A DNA stretch of 64,000 nt from Monocercomonoides exilis (Eukaryota; Preaxostyla; Oxymonadida; Polymastigidae). Numbering within the stretch: the first letter of the stretch is position 1; each line of letters starts with the position of its first letter. Location of the stretch: the NCBI GenBank assembly GCA_001643675.2, contig LSRY02000033.1, positions 620,001-684,000 on the forward strand, read 5' to 3'. Positions 1 to 12,139 of the stretch are shown here, piece after piece. Under the pieces are notes generated by a model that saw only the letters and a program-made list of their open reading frames with translations, had not been told where the DNA came from and searched no databases. Both the position numbers and the translations under genes were made by a program.

Positions 1-42
<42 letters not shown>

Positions 43-2975
43 TCATTCATTTTATTCTCTTCTGCTTCATCATTTCCTTGTTTCTCTGCTTCATTTGAGC
101 TTTTCTCATTCTTTCTCAATGAAAAATCACTGTTTTCCCCCTGAACTCCATTCGAGCTCACACGATACTCCATCTGTGGCGGATGAAGCGACTCAAACAG
201 AACGAAGAAGGCTCTCAAAAGCGACGGGAAAGAGAGCAGCGACCGCACACACCGCAGCGCTATCCATCTCTCTTGTAAGCTGGGTGAATATGTGTAGGCA
301 ACAATGCAGCAGAGCAAAGCTTCTGCCTCACAAGTAAGCAGGTCAGCAGCTTGCGTGATGAGGAGGAAACTCAGGTGGAAGACGTGGGACATCAGCAGCC
401 CTGTCTCCTTGCAGGAGTCCTTTGGCAGCCCAGTTGGGTTGAAGAGGCGCTGAAGAAGAGCCATCGTCGGGGGAACAGGCACAGACGCAGCAAAGGCAGA
501 GGAAGAGGACATGATAAGCTCGCCAGTCATGGCGAAGGCTGTTTCGAGGGAGTGGAGGGAGAGGAAGCGGCAGGAAGGGGCGATGGAGGCAGTGGACTCG
601 GCAGAGAGGATGGATGAGGAGGAGAGGATGTGGGAGACGGTGGGGAGCTGAGGGGGAGGGAGAAGAGACTGAGGGGGGAATTCTGTGAGGATGAAGGGGA
701 AGGGTACAGCGACGAGGGATTGTGAGGTGATCTGAGATGGAAGAGGAGAAGAGGAGGAGGAGGAGGAGGATAATGACAATGAAGAAGAAGAGGAGGAAGA
801 AGACGAGGAGGAAGAAGAAGAAGACAAATCAGGAGAGAAGAAAGAGGCCGAAGTGGAAGAGGTGGAGATGGTCTGGGAGGTGTTTGAGTCGTCAGCATTG
901 AATGTGCGCAGAGGGCGAGAGAGGAAGATGTCGCTGAGAGCAGCTGCAGTCAGTCGCCCGAAGAAAAGAGAGGACAGAGTGATGTGCGAAAACATCTGAT
1001 CTTCGTCGAACTGCGCATCAAGTGCCACGGGGGATATGCTGCGGAGACATGAGAGAGAAGAAGAGGAGGAAGAAGAAGAGGAGGAGGAGGAAGAAGAAGA
1101 AGAGGAGGAGGAAGAAGATGATGAAAAGGAAGGAGAAGAAGAAAAAGAAGCTCTTTTCTGTTTGAAAGATTCATCGTTGATAACAAGACATGATGATGCC
1201 TTTCCCCCCTTCGACACCAGATGGTACAGATTCAGCTGCGATGTCAGTCTTTCGAGTGGCTGCGGCGGAATCTGCAGAGGAGTCGAATTTCCATCATTCA
1301 TTGCACCTATTCCGATTCCAGTTGATGTTGATGAAACTGAAGATGATGCTGTTGATTGAGTCTGTGTCTGTGTCTGTGTTTGAGTGTTGTGTAGCTGCAT
1401 GTCTATCAGAATGGATGCTGTCTGCGCTGAAATGTCTGTCGAGGTCTGCTTCAGCCTCCGCCAGAAAGCAGGCGTGGTGCCGAGGCAGCTGAGCAAAAGA
1501 GGAGCTAGCTTTGTCTGCAGAAGCGCTACGAGATGCCGCCGGATGGGCGAGGAGCGAACAGCAGCAATGAAAGGAGGGGTGATGAAGCTCCGAAGAAGGT
1601 CCCAGCCGATGCTGCCTTTGAAGGGGGGTGCCTGGAAGAAGGGAGACAGGAACACAGGCGTGGAGGAGGAGGAGGAGGAGGAAAAAAGCATCGCTGCAAA
1701 GGCAAGCGGGTTGCTTGGAGAAGACTGAGAGACTGACTGTCTTCGGGTGATTTCCGAGCTTCCGCTGCCTCCTCCACCTCCGCCTCCGCCTCCGCTGCTG
1801 CCGTTACTTCCAGTCATAAGCGGGTACTTTCCAGCACACAGAAGATCCAGGATTTCAGACAGGAGGATGGCGCAGTTGCAGCCGGCGTCGCTGGCTGGAG
1901 AAGACGCAACGATTGGAACGGGCGATGGCGATGGCGGAACGTATGACTCTGTCTGCTGCTTGGAAATAGAAACAGATGGTGAAGATGAAGAGGAAGATGA
2001 GGTTGTGGCATTTTGGGAAGAGCTGGCTTTGACTGCAGCAGGCTGCGAAAGAGCAGCAGGAGTCGGAGGTGGTGACTGGAAAAGAGGAGACTGTTGAGGC
2101 GGTGGTGGCTGTGGTGTCAGTGGAGCAGTCGGAGTCGTTGGAGGTGGAGGCGGTGGGGGAGAAGGAAAAGGAACGAACGAGAGTGTCTGAGAAATGAAAG
2201 TATCTCTGACAAAGAGAACAGCCTTTTCCACAGTGGCTAATGCAGACGAGCTCACTTTTGATTGCTTGTGTGCAAGAAGTCTGAATGGGACCGCTAAAAT
2301 CTTAATCAACGTACTTCCACTCAGTTTGTTTGGAGGAGTAATGCATCTCCCACAAATGCTTATAACTTGTTGTAAAATGCTTTCATCAGTCGATTTATCT
2401 CTGTGAATAATACAAAAAAAATTAAGTTTTGAAACGCTTAATAAGTTCAATACCTCGCAAGCCCTTCGAGAACGGAACTTAAATTTGTGGAAATTTGATC
2501 CTAAAATTGATAACGTTTCTCAAAAAGATATGTTAAAAGCATAAACATACGTCAAGAAGAACTCCATTTTCCACAAAGCGAAAAAATGCATCTAAGCATG
2601 ATACAATTATCGTTTTTCTTTCTGTACTAATGAAGTCAATTAAGAGTTTAAACAAGTTGTCGTCTTTCTGAAGTTCTAAGACAAAGTCAAAAGGCGTAAA
2701 TAAGTATTTCAATAAAAAATTATTTTCAATTAAAACACCTGCAATAACAAATATGTTTTGTTTATGTGATAGCGATGAAAGAGTTATCATAGATACTTGT
2801 AATCTCTTTTTTCATATTGTAAATATCATTTATTTAATAGAAATTATTCTTGAAAAAAAGAAATACAAACATCTTTCAAGTGCTGCTGTTTCTTCTTTAG
2901 CTCAGGAGAAATTTTCATCAAACAATTAATTAATTGTTGCGCAAGGTTTTGCGCATTGATGTCTTGTACGTCCAT
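1..2975 (-). CDS. MON2/BIG-like Golgi trafficking protein, 5' part, runs off the left edge
   Basis: Four exons fit: 2975-2867, 2795-2551, 2500-2454 and 2400-<1, with introns of 71, 50 and 53 nt. Phases agree at each junction. Intron 1 uses a less usual ACAAG acceptor; donors are GTATTT, GTATGT and GTATTG. The last exon stays open for 2.4 kb to the window edge, giving about 933 residues. Residues 1 to about 210 are helical with the look of a DCB (dimerisation/cyclophilin-binding) domain, for example 'ALATVEKAVLFVRD'. Residues about 800-870 ('LLTCEAEALLCCIVAYTY', 'RCVRSLLSFPSLLRAFF') resemble the HUS/Sec7_N part of MON2, which in that family acts at the trans-Golgi with Arf-family partners. Between them are Pro-, Gly- and poly-Ser-rich insertions (for example near residues 545-590 and 655-690). 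The C-terminus is outside the window, so MON2 and a Sec7-domain BIG/GBF protein cannot be separated. The gene is divergent from SEC13. Confidence 0.6.
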
Positions 2976-3212
2976 AATTGAAAATCTATTTGAAGTTTGT
3001 ATCTTTCACCGTAATTGCAATTTGTATAATCTAATAAACTTTCTGAAAGCTATTAAATTGCTAAAAATGATACACAAATTAATTGTTCTTTTTATTTTCT
3101 CGTGACAAAAATATCCACACTTTTTTGTTGATCAATTTGATCGATAATCTTTATAACAAATAATATAAAACCAGATCTGATACAAATTGTTTATTGCTGT
3201 GATAATTATTTA
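2976..3212. promoter_or_regulatory. Divergent intergenic region between MON2-like and SEC13 genes
   Basis: These 237 bp separate two start codons pointing away from each other, so they should hold both promoters. The stretch is AT-rich and I see no element I can name. Function is inferred from position only. Confidence 0.4.
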
Positions 3213-4586
3213 ATGGAAACAAAAGGCATAGCAACGACAGTTTCAATTGATTCATTCGGCAGAAAATGTGTTGTTGGTGAGAAAGATGGACGCATTGAAT
3301 GCTTTTTGATATCTCAAGATGGTAAACTTCAGTTTCACTCTGAAACAAATGGGTTTGCTTTTTTAAGAAATACTGTTGTTTTCTCATTGCCGTTATTTTT
3401 TATGATTTTAATCAACGATTATTCATGTTGCATTTGATTCATTCATTTCAAATTTAAAAAAAAAAGACATGAAGGTGCTATTTGGACAATAGCATGGCTT
3501 CCCCCTTCATTTGGACAGCATTTTATCAGGTGCAACTCTTTTTTATTTATTTTATTGATGACCGATAATTTTTGTTTTTTTGCAGCGGTGGATATGATGG
3601 ATTTGTTAGGCTTTGGCGTCTATCTTCGGGCCAACGGAAAATTGAATGCCTTGGCTCAAAAAAGTTGGGAAGCTCGGGTACGTGTATTTTTTATAATCAG
3701 ATTATCAATTAAATTGTACTTATGCTTTTAGTGAATCAGATCTCAATAACAAGTTTGCAAAGTCATGTGCAAGAAAGTGCGTCAGCATCTAATCTGCCCG
3801 AGCAAAAGGCATTAGTTGCTTGCGCGCTATCCAATGGAACAGTTTCTATTCTTGATGCTTTGACTTTTGAAGAAGCAATATCAAATTCTTCTTCGTCTTC
3901 TTCGATTTCTCAATTGTCGATGATACATCCTTCTGGAAGCACAGCTGTAGGATGGCAGTGTCAATGGTTTGCGAATTCGCTTTTCAAAAAATGGTGTTGT
4001 ATTGATATTATTTTTTTTTTAATACTTCAGTTGTACAGCATGTTCATCAAAGTGCGAAAAATCATTTCCATTACTTGTAAGTGGAGGAGCTGATGGCTCT
4101 ATCGTTCTCCACTTTTTAGCAGAGACTGCTGAAAACAAACTATCTCTAAGTTCTTCAACAACTCTTGAAGCATCTCACAAGGGATCTGTCTCCTCTATCT
4201 CTTTTGCTCCTTCATCATCACTATCATCTTCTTCAACATCTTCTTCTTCTGCTGAAGACACCAAAATTACTCCAAGAATTCGCTTTGCATCGGCGTCTGA
4301 GGACGGCACAGTCAAAATTCACACACACCCGGCTCCGCTTTCGCAGGAGCATTTGTGCAAAGATTGGGATGTTGCAGAAATAGCGACGCGTTCGCCAGCC
4401 TTCAAAGTGCGTTTTTGCGAGAGTGAAAGGCAGGTGCTTGTGGCAGCAGGAACAGACAGCGACAGCGTGTGGGAGGAGACAGAAACCGGAAAGTGGGTGA
4501 GATTCACAGCAATAAAAGCTTCTGAAGAGAAAGGGGAAGACCAGAAAGTGGAAGAAAGCGAAAAGGCTAAGGAGGTGCTGGCATAA
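3213..4586 (+). CDS. SEC13: SEC13-like WD40 protein (COPII coat / nuclear pore), complete
   Basis: Five exons fit in phase: 3213-3352, 3467-3529, 3586-3677, 3732-3993 and 4031-4586, giving 370 residues (SEC13 is usually about 300-330). Family-like stretches follow in order: 'HEGAIWTIAW' near residue 48, 'SGGYDGFVRLWRL' near 68, 'SSVNQISI' at the exon 3/4 junction, 'ASASEDGTVKI' in exon 5, and 'AAGTDSDSVWEETETGKW' near residue 330, matching the last SEC13 blade. SEC13 is known to pair with SEC31 in the COPII outer coat and with NUP145C in the Y complex; both roles are inferred here from homology. A Ser-rich loop in exon 5 (around 4200-4255) is unusual, and it is where the large inverted repeat begins. 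The right arm carries only the 3' end of this gene, so this is the only complete copy in the window. Confidence 0.75.
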
Positions 4587-5022
4587 GGGAATGGCTCGCG
4601 TGTGAAGGCTCAACTCCCTTGTTATCTTTTTTATTTTTCTCATGTTCATCTCACAAAAAAGTTTTTGAAAGTTTTATCGTTTTTCGAGTATTTGAATATT
4701 TTTTGAATGGCAGAAATGCATTTTGGATGCCGGCATCAGAGCATTGATTGCGTCGCGAAGTCGGCTAATTTTTTGAAAGATTGGAGAAGGATGAAAATAT
4801 TTATGAGCTGAAATGTTCAACTCAAAAAAATCACTCTCTTTTGATGAGCTGTCATTTTTCTGTTTAGAAACTGGTTTTTGCTTTGGAACACCAACCTTGC
4901 TAATAAAAGACACAACAAACGAGTGCTTCAGAGAATCGAGTTCGAAAGTTCAAATAAGATCAAAATGTCCAATTATTAATTAATAAATTCTAAGTTTAAC
5001 TGTTTTTTAAGTGATAAGGGCG
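4587..5022 (-). other. Intergenic stretch with an unassigned minus-strand ORF (4674-4913)
   Basis: This 436-bp gap lies between SEC13 and the importin-like gene. A minus-strand frame is open for about 90 codons, ending at 4674. It has no ATG near its 5' end, because the open stretch starts after a TGA near 4950 and begins with non-ATG codons. The predicted peptide is basic and has no domain I recognise. It could be the last exon of a gene whose first exon I cannot place, or chance. An identical copy is in the right arm (24035-24274). Confidence 0.2.
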
Positions 5023-6570
5023 ATGCTGCGGCAAAGACCGGTAAATCACCATCAAACCTTTAAAAAGAAACGATTTGAAAATGAAAAGCCGATGAAGATA
5101 AGCGGTTTGGCTTTGCTTGATATTTTTGGAATGATGATTTTCTGGTGAAACAGATTATGTTGACAGCATCCACGGCTCTTCAAACGAAGAGCTGCACCAA
5201 ACCTTGTTGTTTTTCGAAAAATATGTTCGGTGCCGAAACTGCAGCGATTATGTGAGAGACCTTCCGCAGACGTTTTTTGTGAATTTTGTTGGCTTATTTG
5301 GGGGGTTACGAAGTGCAGACGAGTGCCTGGCGCTTGACATTATTTACACTTTGGTTAATAAGGCGATAAAAGCAAAATATGAAGAAAGCCACGAAATAGA
5401 AACGCGACTGCATAATGCTTATGGATCATCCTCATTTATTTCGTTGATTGAGCACACGCAAGAATTCGAAAGCAAAAACAAGTTGATTATGATTTATTTG
5501 TTTGCACATCCGCAATACTTGAAAGATGCAATGAAAGATAAATCCATTTGGGATAGCTATATGACACTCCTTCGCCATGAAATTAACACCGAATCAAAAG
5601 ATTTCGAAACACACATTTTGCCAATAACGACGCACGATATTTATGGTGTGATTTTTATTTTTTGTGGAAAAAAATGTTTTGCAATTTTATCTTTGCTTAT
5701 TTTTTATTTTTTTTAAATTTTGAAGTTTATCCACCTCATGATGACAATTTTCAACTTATTTCGGATCTTATATCTTTGCTAAGCAAGGCTGTGTGTAAGA
5801 ATCCCTTTTTTTCATGTAAATGCATGGATGAGTTATATCAGTACGTTTCGCGGGTGAATAGGGGTGAGCGGCTGAGTGGTGCTTTTGCAGAATGCTGCAC
5901 AATTTTGATGGAGAAGACAATATGCTGTTTTACGCAAAAGCCATTTGACTTCTTTGAGCGAAAGAGTCAGAAAAGCCAACAAGAAATGTGTGTGGAAAAG
6001 GACAAAAAACTGCTGTCAATCTTTGATGACTTTACGCCAATTAGTCGGCGTTCAGTCACCTCCGAGCATGTTGATTTGTTCAAGCGGATGGTATTCGCAG
6101 TTAAACATCTTATTAATGATTTGAATGTCAAAGTTGATATTCCTCATATGAAATGTGTAACATTATTGCTGAAATGGTTTCTCGAAAATGTTCAAATCAG
6201 ATCGCTTGACTATAACATCAATTTTGTGACGCGTCATTGGGGTGTGAGCTATAATGGCCCAAGTGTGATTGATGTCCTTCCTATTTATGTCGAAATAAGT
6301 TGCAATCTCGTCATGAAAGCAACAGACAACGACAACGTGAGTAGATCGTTCAGAACAATGGCAGACTTAATCAATAAATGTTTGGACGATTGCAAAGTTG
6401 AAAGCCAAGAAACGTTTTTTATTGATAATTCAGATGCACACAGATCTGCGATTGTTTTGCTTAGTGCTTTGGAGGAGAATGGATTGGAAGATCTTTGCGA
6501 TTCTCATCCGACCAATTTAACAAATAGTGAACTGCGTTCTTTTTACTGGGTATTTACGAAAAATTTTTAG
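5023..6570 (+). CDS. Importin-alpha-like armadillo protein, divergent (left-arm copy)
   Basis: Three exons fit in phase: 5023-5104, 5154-5645 and 5726-6570 (introns 49 and 80 nt), ending at TAG and giving 472 residues; importin-alpha is usually about 500-550. The N-terminus has a basic cluster (residues 3-24, including 'FKKKRFENEK') placed like an importin-beta-binding segment. It is followed by 'DSIHGSSNEELHQTLLFFEK', which fits the start of the first armadillo repeat, and by helical pairs through the rest. Importin-alpha carries nuclear-localisation cargo to importin-beta, but the usual Trp/Asn cargo ladder is not evident, so cargo binding is doubtful. The assignment rests on architecture and weak motif likeness; another ARM/HEAT protein is possible. 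The right-arm copy is nearly identical, and the gene converges on eEF2. Confidence 0.4.
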
Positions 6571-7579
6571 CAAATAATATGTATATATCATTTTTGTTTT
6601 AGTATTTTGATGAAAAGTTGATTGCAATGGCGGATGGGAAAATTTTTTTGATTGATTGAGCTTATATTTTAACAGAGCATTGCTATTTTAAAGTGTGCAA
6701 GTTTCAAAGTCTTCCGTTTCAATTTGAACATGCATGTCCTTTTTTTTAACATCCTTTTTTTTTTCATTGAGTTTTCTTTTCTTTTTCTTTCTTTCTTTAT
6801 TTATTTATTTTTTCTTCCTTTGTCTCTGTTTGTATTTTGCTCCATTGTTTCTTTATGTAAAGATCAAATGGTTTTTATTTGTTTAATCAAAATTTATTCA
6901 TCATTTGTTTCAACACCCAATTTTTGTTGATAGTTTTTGAATCCTTGAAATTTTTATCCACTTCACTTTTTTACAACTTGTACCTCAAATCAAAAGATTT
7001 TCAACTCTTTTTCAATCAACTTCAGCCACATTATTTTTTGAACAAAAAGATGAAGGTAAATATTGTGAGCAACAAGCCAGGAAATTAAAAAAGAAAAAAA
7101 AAAGAAAAAGACACAAGGATTTGAATCCAACATAAGAAAGTGTTTCAACAATGAGCTCAAACAATTATCTCTGCATTCAAAAAAGGGAAATAACAAAACA
7201 ATGTGGATATGATTTTTCACCTGAAAAATGGTCATTCAAGTTCAATAATTCTTCATTTTATAAAAAATGTGCTGTTAATTTATTTTTTTTTTCAAATAAT
7301 GAATTTGCATTCAATCTATTGATTGTCTTTGAATATGAAAATGAAACCGTCACATTCTTTGAGATCTGTTTCCTTCTTTGCAAAGAGATCGATAATATAC
7401 ATGCTGGGAAATCATTATTATTGGATTCTGCTGAAACACAGCAAAATCTTCTCCTGTCTGTGTGAAAAATTCCAAACGGAGAAAAAAATTTATCATGAAA
7501 AGAAACAAAACATAACCATCAAGAAAAACGTGCCAAGACAACCTCGACGTGACTAAAAATATCTGGCACTTGTGATTAT
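6571..7579. other. AT-rich spacer between convergent genes, no gene seen
   Basis: About 1 kb lies between the 3' ends of the importin-like gene and eEF2. It is AT-rich with T-rich runs near 6727-6830. Several short ORFs occur, the longest at 7151-7465, but none has a recognisable domain or splice context. A run of 10 T near 6755 is 11 in the mirror copy. Confidence 0.5.
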
Positions 7580-10300
7580 TCATATAATCATTTGATGGTT
7601 GCAAATCTTTTCTTCAACCAGCAATTCAACAAAAATATCACAAAAAAATACAACAATCATTTTACAGTTTTTTGTAAAAGAATCGGGCTTGGGGACATCC
7701 TCTGGCAATCCCTTGCGTTTTCTGATTGCTCTAACAGTGGAATAGCATCGCGAACCAACCTCATACGCTGTTCCTTGCACAAGTTGCCAATGGTCGAATA
7801 CGCACTGCGGAAACGCTTGCCCAGAGGTGTGCGAGCGCAGATCAGCTGTAAATCCAAACGACTCAGAGACAGGCAGGAATGCTTTGACATTCACCAGAGG
7901 CGTGCCCATTCTTGGCTCTTCACACACAACCTGCCCTCTTCTCTTGTTTAAGCATGTGTAGACCCCACCAACAGCATCTCTTGGGGCAGTAATGTCTGCA
8001 GCAAACATAGGCTCAAGAAGAGTTGGCTGCGCATACAACTCCGAAGCATACAGACATGATCTGATCGGCTGGACCATCTCAGATGCTCCTCTATGAATAG
8101 AATCTGGATGAAGCAGCACGTCCAACACATTGAAGCGCACCCCCCGCATTGTCTCATTGCACTGCGGCCCATTCATCGTGGCCCACGAAAACGTTTGCTC
8201 AAAATAGCCCTTCACTTCATCCAAATACTGCACTGCTTTTGTCTTGTCGACAATCACATTGGCGCCTTTTTCATCTGGCCCAAAGCACCAAATCCTTCGA
8301 GAATCTGCTGGATCCCAGTTGTATTTCGTTACAAGATCTTTCCCCATTTCCTTTGCATCGCTGTTGGGTCCGTAGTTCCCTCTCTCTATCTCTTCAACAA
8401 GCTCGTCATCCAAAGGCTCGGCTTCCATAAACACTCGGTTATGATTATTTGGCGATTTTGCCAACGAAATCGTGCTTGATTTCTCTTGGATTGTTTCACA
8501 ATACTGCACAACCGGATCGCTAACCTTTATCTTTGTGCCACCCATGAAATCATCCTGCAAGTCCTTCAGGCATATTTCCAGATGCAGCTCACCTGCTCCT
8601 GCAATAATGTGCTCGCCAGAGCCTGATGTCGAAACAACGCACAGCTGATCAGACTTTGCCAGGCGCTTCAGGCCTTCCACCAACAACGGCAGATCGCTCA
8701 TTTCCTTCGGCTCGACAGCAACACGCACAACCGGCGAAACAGAGAACTTCATCGAGGCGATATTGTAAGCATCATCAAAATCCGTGATGGTTCCAGATTT
8801 GGTCAGATATTGATCGATCCCAGCAAGGCAGACAGTGTTTCCACAAGGAACATCTTCCACTGGCTCAAACTTCCTGCCCATAAACAGAACACAATGTTGG
8901 ATGTTCTTAATAAACAAGTCCCCTTTCTTTCCGTGCACAAAGTTTGCCCCTTGAATTCTAACCTTCATTCCAGTTCTAACAGTCCCTGAGAAGACTCGTC
9001 CAAAAGCATAGAAATGTGTCTTATCCGCAGGCACCATCTTTGAAATATAAAGCATCAACGGTCCGTCTGGATTGCAGTCACGAATAGCAATAGCAGCAGC
9101 ATCATCCATTGGGCCCGTGTACAAATTTTCGACTCTGTATTTCTGTGACTGGACTGGCGACGGCAAGTTCAAGATGACAGTTTCCAGAAGCGCATCAGCT
9201 GCCGGCATCCAGTTCTGCATCACTGCCTTCAACAATTTTCTTTCCGTGAAAGTCTCTTGTTCTTTTGTAAGATGGATCTTCATTTGAGTCATAACTATGT
9301 TCAGCCTTTCTGTGTTCTTTGTCATGACTGCATCAAACACTTGGTACAATGGATCCAAGATAAATTGCACAAAGCCGCGCTTCAACTTTTTGCCATCTGC
9401 ATCTGTGTCTGTTTCTTGCCACTTCTTCGTTGCGGGGTTGAAAAACCAATCTCCCCAGAGTTTCTTCACAAGATCTGCTTCTGGCGTCTGAAATTTCGCT
9501 GAATAGAATTCCGCAAATCGCCGAAGAGTAAAGCCAAACTGATGAAGGCCCGATCCGAACACAACTGTTCCTGTTACAGGATTTGCTTCTATGTCACCCA
9601 ATTTGCCGTCATCATACATTGCAATCAATACGTTGATATCTTCAATCGTTCTCAGGAATCTTTGATATGCCTCTTCTGGATCCAATTTTAATTCAAGAAT
9701 CACTCTGTCAATTTTATTCATCATAAGAACAGGCACCACACGCTCTGCAAGCGCCTGTCGCAATACTGTTTCAGTCTGAACGCAAACGCCTTCAACTGAA
9801 TCGACGACAACAATTGCTCCATCGGTCACGCGAATAGCAGCTGACACCTCACTGGAAAAGTCAACGTGACCTGGTGAGTCAATCACATTTATAAGGTAAC
9901 CGTCTCTTTTTTCTGATCCGGGAACTTGAAATTCGTAATACAAAGAAATTCCAGTCGATTTGATTGTTATGCCCCTTTGCTGTTCGTCTTTTCGGGTATC
10001 CAACGTTCTAGCATCGCCAGCCTGTTGTTGTCCAATGATTCCAGCCTTTTCGATAAGAGAATCAGTTAAGGTTGACTTTCCTGAATGAAATGTTCAGCAA
10101 ATTCAGATCAAAAACAAATGCATTCGCAAATTGCAAATGTTTTTTTTTATTTTTAAAAAAAATCACACAAAAATCATAAGGTCAAGGATAAATTTATAAG
10201 AAAACTCACCATGATCAACATGAGCAATCACAGACATATTTCTGATGTTGTTACGGTTTCCCATGTGTTCTCTCAATTGAGTGACAGTAAAGTTCACCAT
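7580..10300 (-). CDS. EEF2: Translation elongation factor 2, left-arm copy with altered C-terminus
   Basis: Two exons: 10300-10210 and 10080-7580, with a 129-nt intron (GTGAGT..CAG) that splits the Gly codon of the P-loop 'HVDHGKST'. eEF2 is the GTPase that moves tRNA and mRNA through the ribosome after peptide bond formation. G-domain motifs are present: 'DSPGHVDF' and 'NKID'. Domains II-V follow, including '[11 protein letters not shown]' and 'FGFTADLRS'. The copy differs from the right arm at one decisive point. Near 7671-7676 a run of six T (A on the coding strand) replaces seven, which shifts the frame just before the expected end. The protein then gains an unrelated hydrophobic tail (863 instead of 836 residues) and loses the usual terminal Lys-Leu. 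This may be a sequencing error or a true frameshift. Confidence 0.92.
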
Positions 10301-12139
10301 TCCAAAATTAAAATTTCAATGATTGCTCAAAAATGCGAGCAAAAGATTTATCGATGCTTCAACTTTTTTCAAAAAATGTTCTTTCAAGTTCCTATCATCT
10401 TAATTAAGTCCAGTGAAAATGATATGGGACAGCTTTGGTTATGAAATTTTATTGAGTTTTGCATATTGTCATATAGCACTCTGCTATAAGTTGTGATCAC
10501 ATCAATATGAATTGTTCAAAACCTTTTCGTTCAACTCACTCATATTATGTATTTTTAATCACTTTTGAACTATTCATTTCTTTGAGCATTGAGAAGAAAA
10601 TGAGCTTGATATGAAAAATTATTGATATATTTCAAATGACAAATAAAAAGACTTTTTCAATTTGAAATGTCTTCTGTTTTATTTTTTAAATATTTTAAAT
10701 ATCATTCTTTTTATGAATTACACTATTTACACCAAAAATAATTACATTTCGAAAAAGAATATATGGGTGAATATTTTTGAAATCATAACTTTTTCGGAGT
10801 GTTTATTTTTCAAAGGTTGTTTGTCAATGAATAGAGATTTTGTATTTTTATTACAAATTTCATCAAAACCATTTCAAAAACAAATGTAAAAGCCAAAATA
10901 AAAATGAAGACATCTTTGATTAGTAAAATCACTTTTCAGTATTCTTTTGTGAATGTTCAAGTGAAATTTAACAATCGAAATTTAAAAATGAAATAATATG
11001 ATATCAAAAATAATCACCCATATCGATTTCGAAGTGATAGAATTTTTTAACGTGTTTAATGAATAGTTTGTGATGTGAGATTTGCACACTCCTTTTTTTT
11101 TTTAATATCAGGGAAAAAAAATTTTTTTTTAATTTTGCAAATAGATGATTTTTCAAAAAGAGAATTGCAATTTTAAAATTTACATTCTTTTATTCTTTGT
11201 TTATCCGAAAATGAAAGAAATTGATTGTACGGGTGATTATTGATGCTTATCTTATTTTCATCAAAGAAACATTTTAAACATATGAACCTGAAAAAACATT
11301 TTTTTTCCTTTTTCAAAAGGTGGTTGAACAATGATCGATTTCCGATCGATTATTTTTTGTTGAGTAAATGCAATTTTTAAATTCAACAGCAGAGTGATCA
11401 TTTTTAGATGAATAAAAATCTTTGAAAAATAGACTTATTTTTTCGTTTCACGGGATGTTCTTGAATCATAGTATGTTTCTTATTGAATAATAAAAATTCC
11501 AGATTTGAATAATTAATGATGCATTAGATAAATTGTGAAATAAATAGGTTATTTCAAATTAATTGTGTCATTACAAATTTCAGTGACGAATTAAAAATAA
11601 CCCCAGTTATTTTGATAACACAGAGAAAAACTTGAATCAACTGGATGTTTTTTAAAAGCATTGAATAGAAATATTTTTGATAGAAATATGGTTGTGGTCA
11701 TGCTCGAATATGTTTTTGTTTGAAAATTTTGATTGCAAAAATTCGAAGATTTTCATTTTGGGTTTAAAAATTTATTTGAGTAATCTCTGTTTATCATATC
11801 CAAAGGTTTTTAAAATTGTATTTTCTTAAGCAGAAAGATTTAATGTCTCCAATTTCACTATTTGTGTGAGTTTAATTTTGAGAAAAATCTTGAATTGTTT
11901 CACTTTATGTTTTGAGATATATTTTAATATTATTTGAATCGAAATTGCAAAATGATGAACAATTTAAAAATAAATTTAAAAATTACACTAGAATCGAAAC
12001 TCTGTCGTTTCATACACTGAATCGTTGATCACATTTTGTGGAATGTCAGCGTTTGATCGATTGAAGATTTTTCTCACTCATTTCCTTTCTGTATCCGCTC
12101 TCATGTTTGTTTACCTTATTTTCTTTCGCTCTATCTCCT
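10301..12139. other. AT-rich DNA upstream of left eEF2, no gene beyond a small TIR element
   Basis: The eEF2 promoter should lie just above 10300 on this side. The rest is very AT-rich. It holds the element at 10764-11020 and a lone terminal-repeat-like motif near 11230 (GGGTGATTATTGATG), but no supportable ORF. The whole stretch is mirrored in the right arm. Confidence 0.5.
10764..11020. mobile_element. Small TIR element (MITE-like), 257 bp, left arm
   Basis: The left end reads TGGGTGAATATTTTTGA and the right end is its near-exact inverse (TCAAAAATAATCACCCA). TA flanks both sides, as expected for a Tc1/mariner-type target site. There is no coding capacity. The same ends recur at 14056 and 14618-14889, which defines a small family. 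The mirror copy is at 17926-18183. Confidence 0.6.

Noticed and set aside
527-1186. Minus-strand Pro/Leu/Ser-rich ORFs and plus-strand poly-Glu ORFs at the left end
   Set aside because: They are other frames of the GAA/GGA repeats within the MON2-like exon, whose frame stays open to the edge and has domain-like ends.
6724-7604. Short ORFs between the importin-like gene and eEF2
   Set aside because: They are Phe/Lys-rich translations of AT-rich DNA; several change with homopolymer length between the two arms, which argues against coding.
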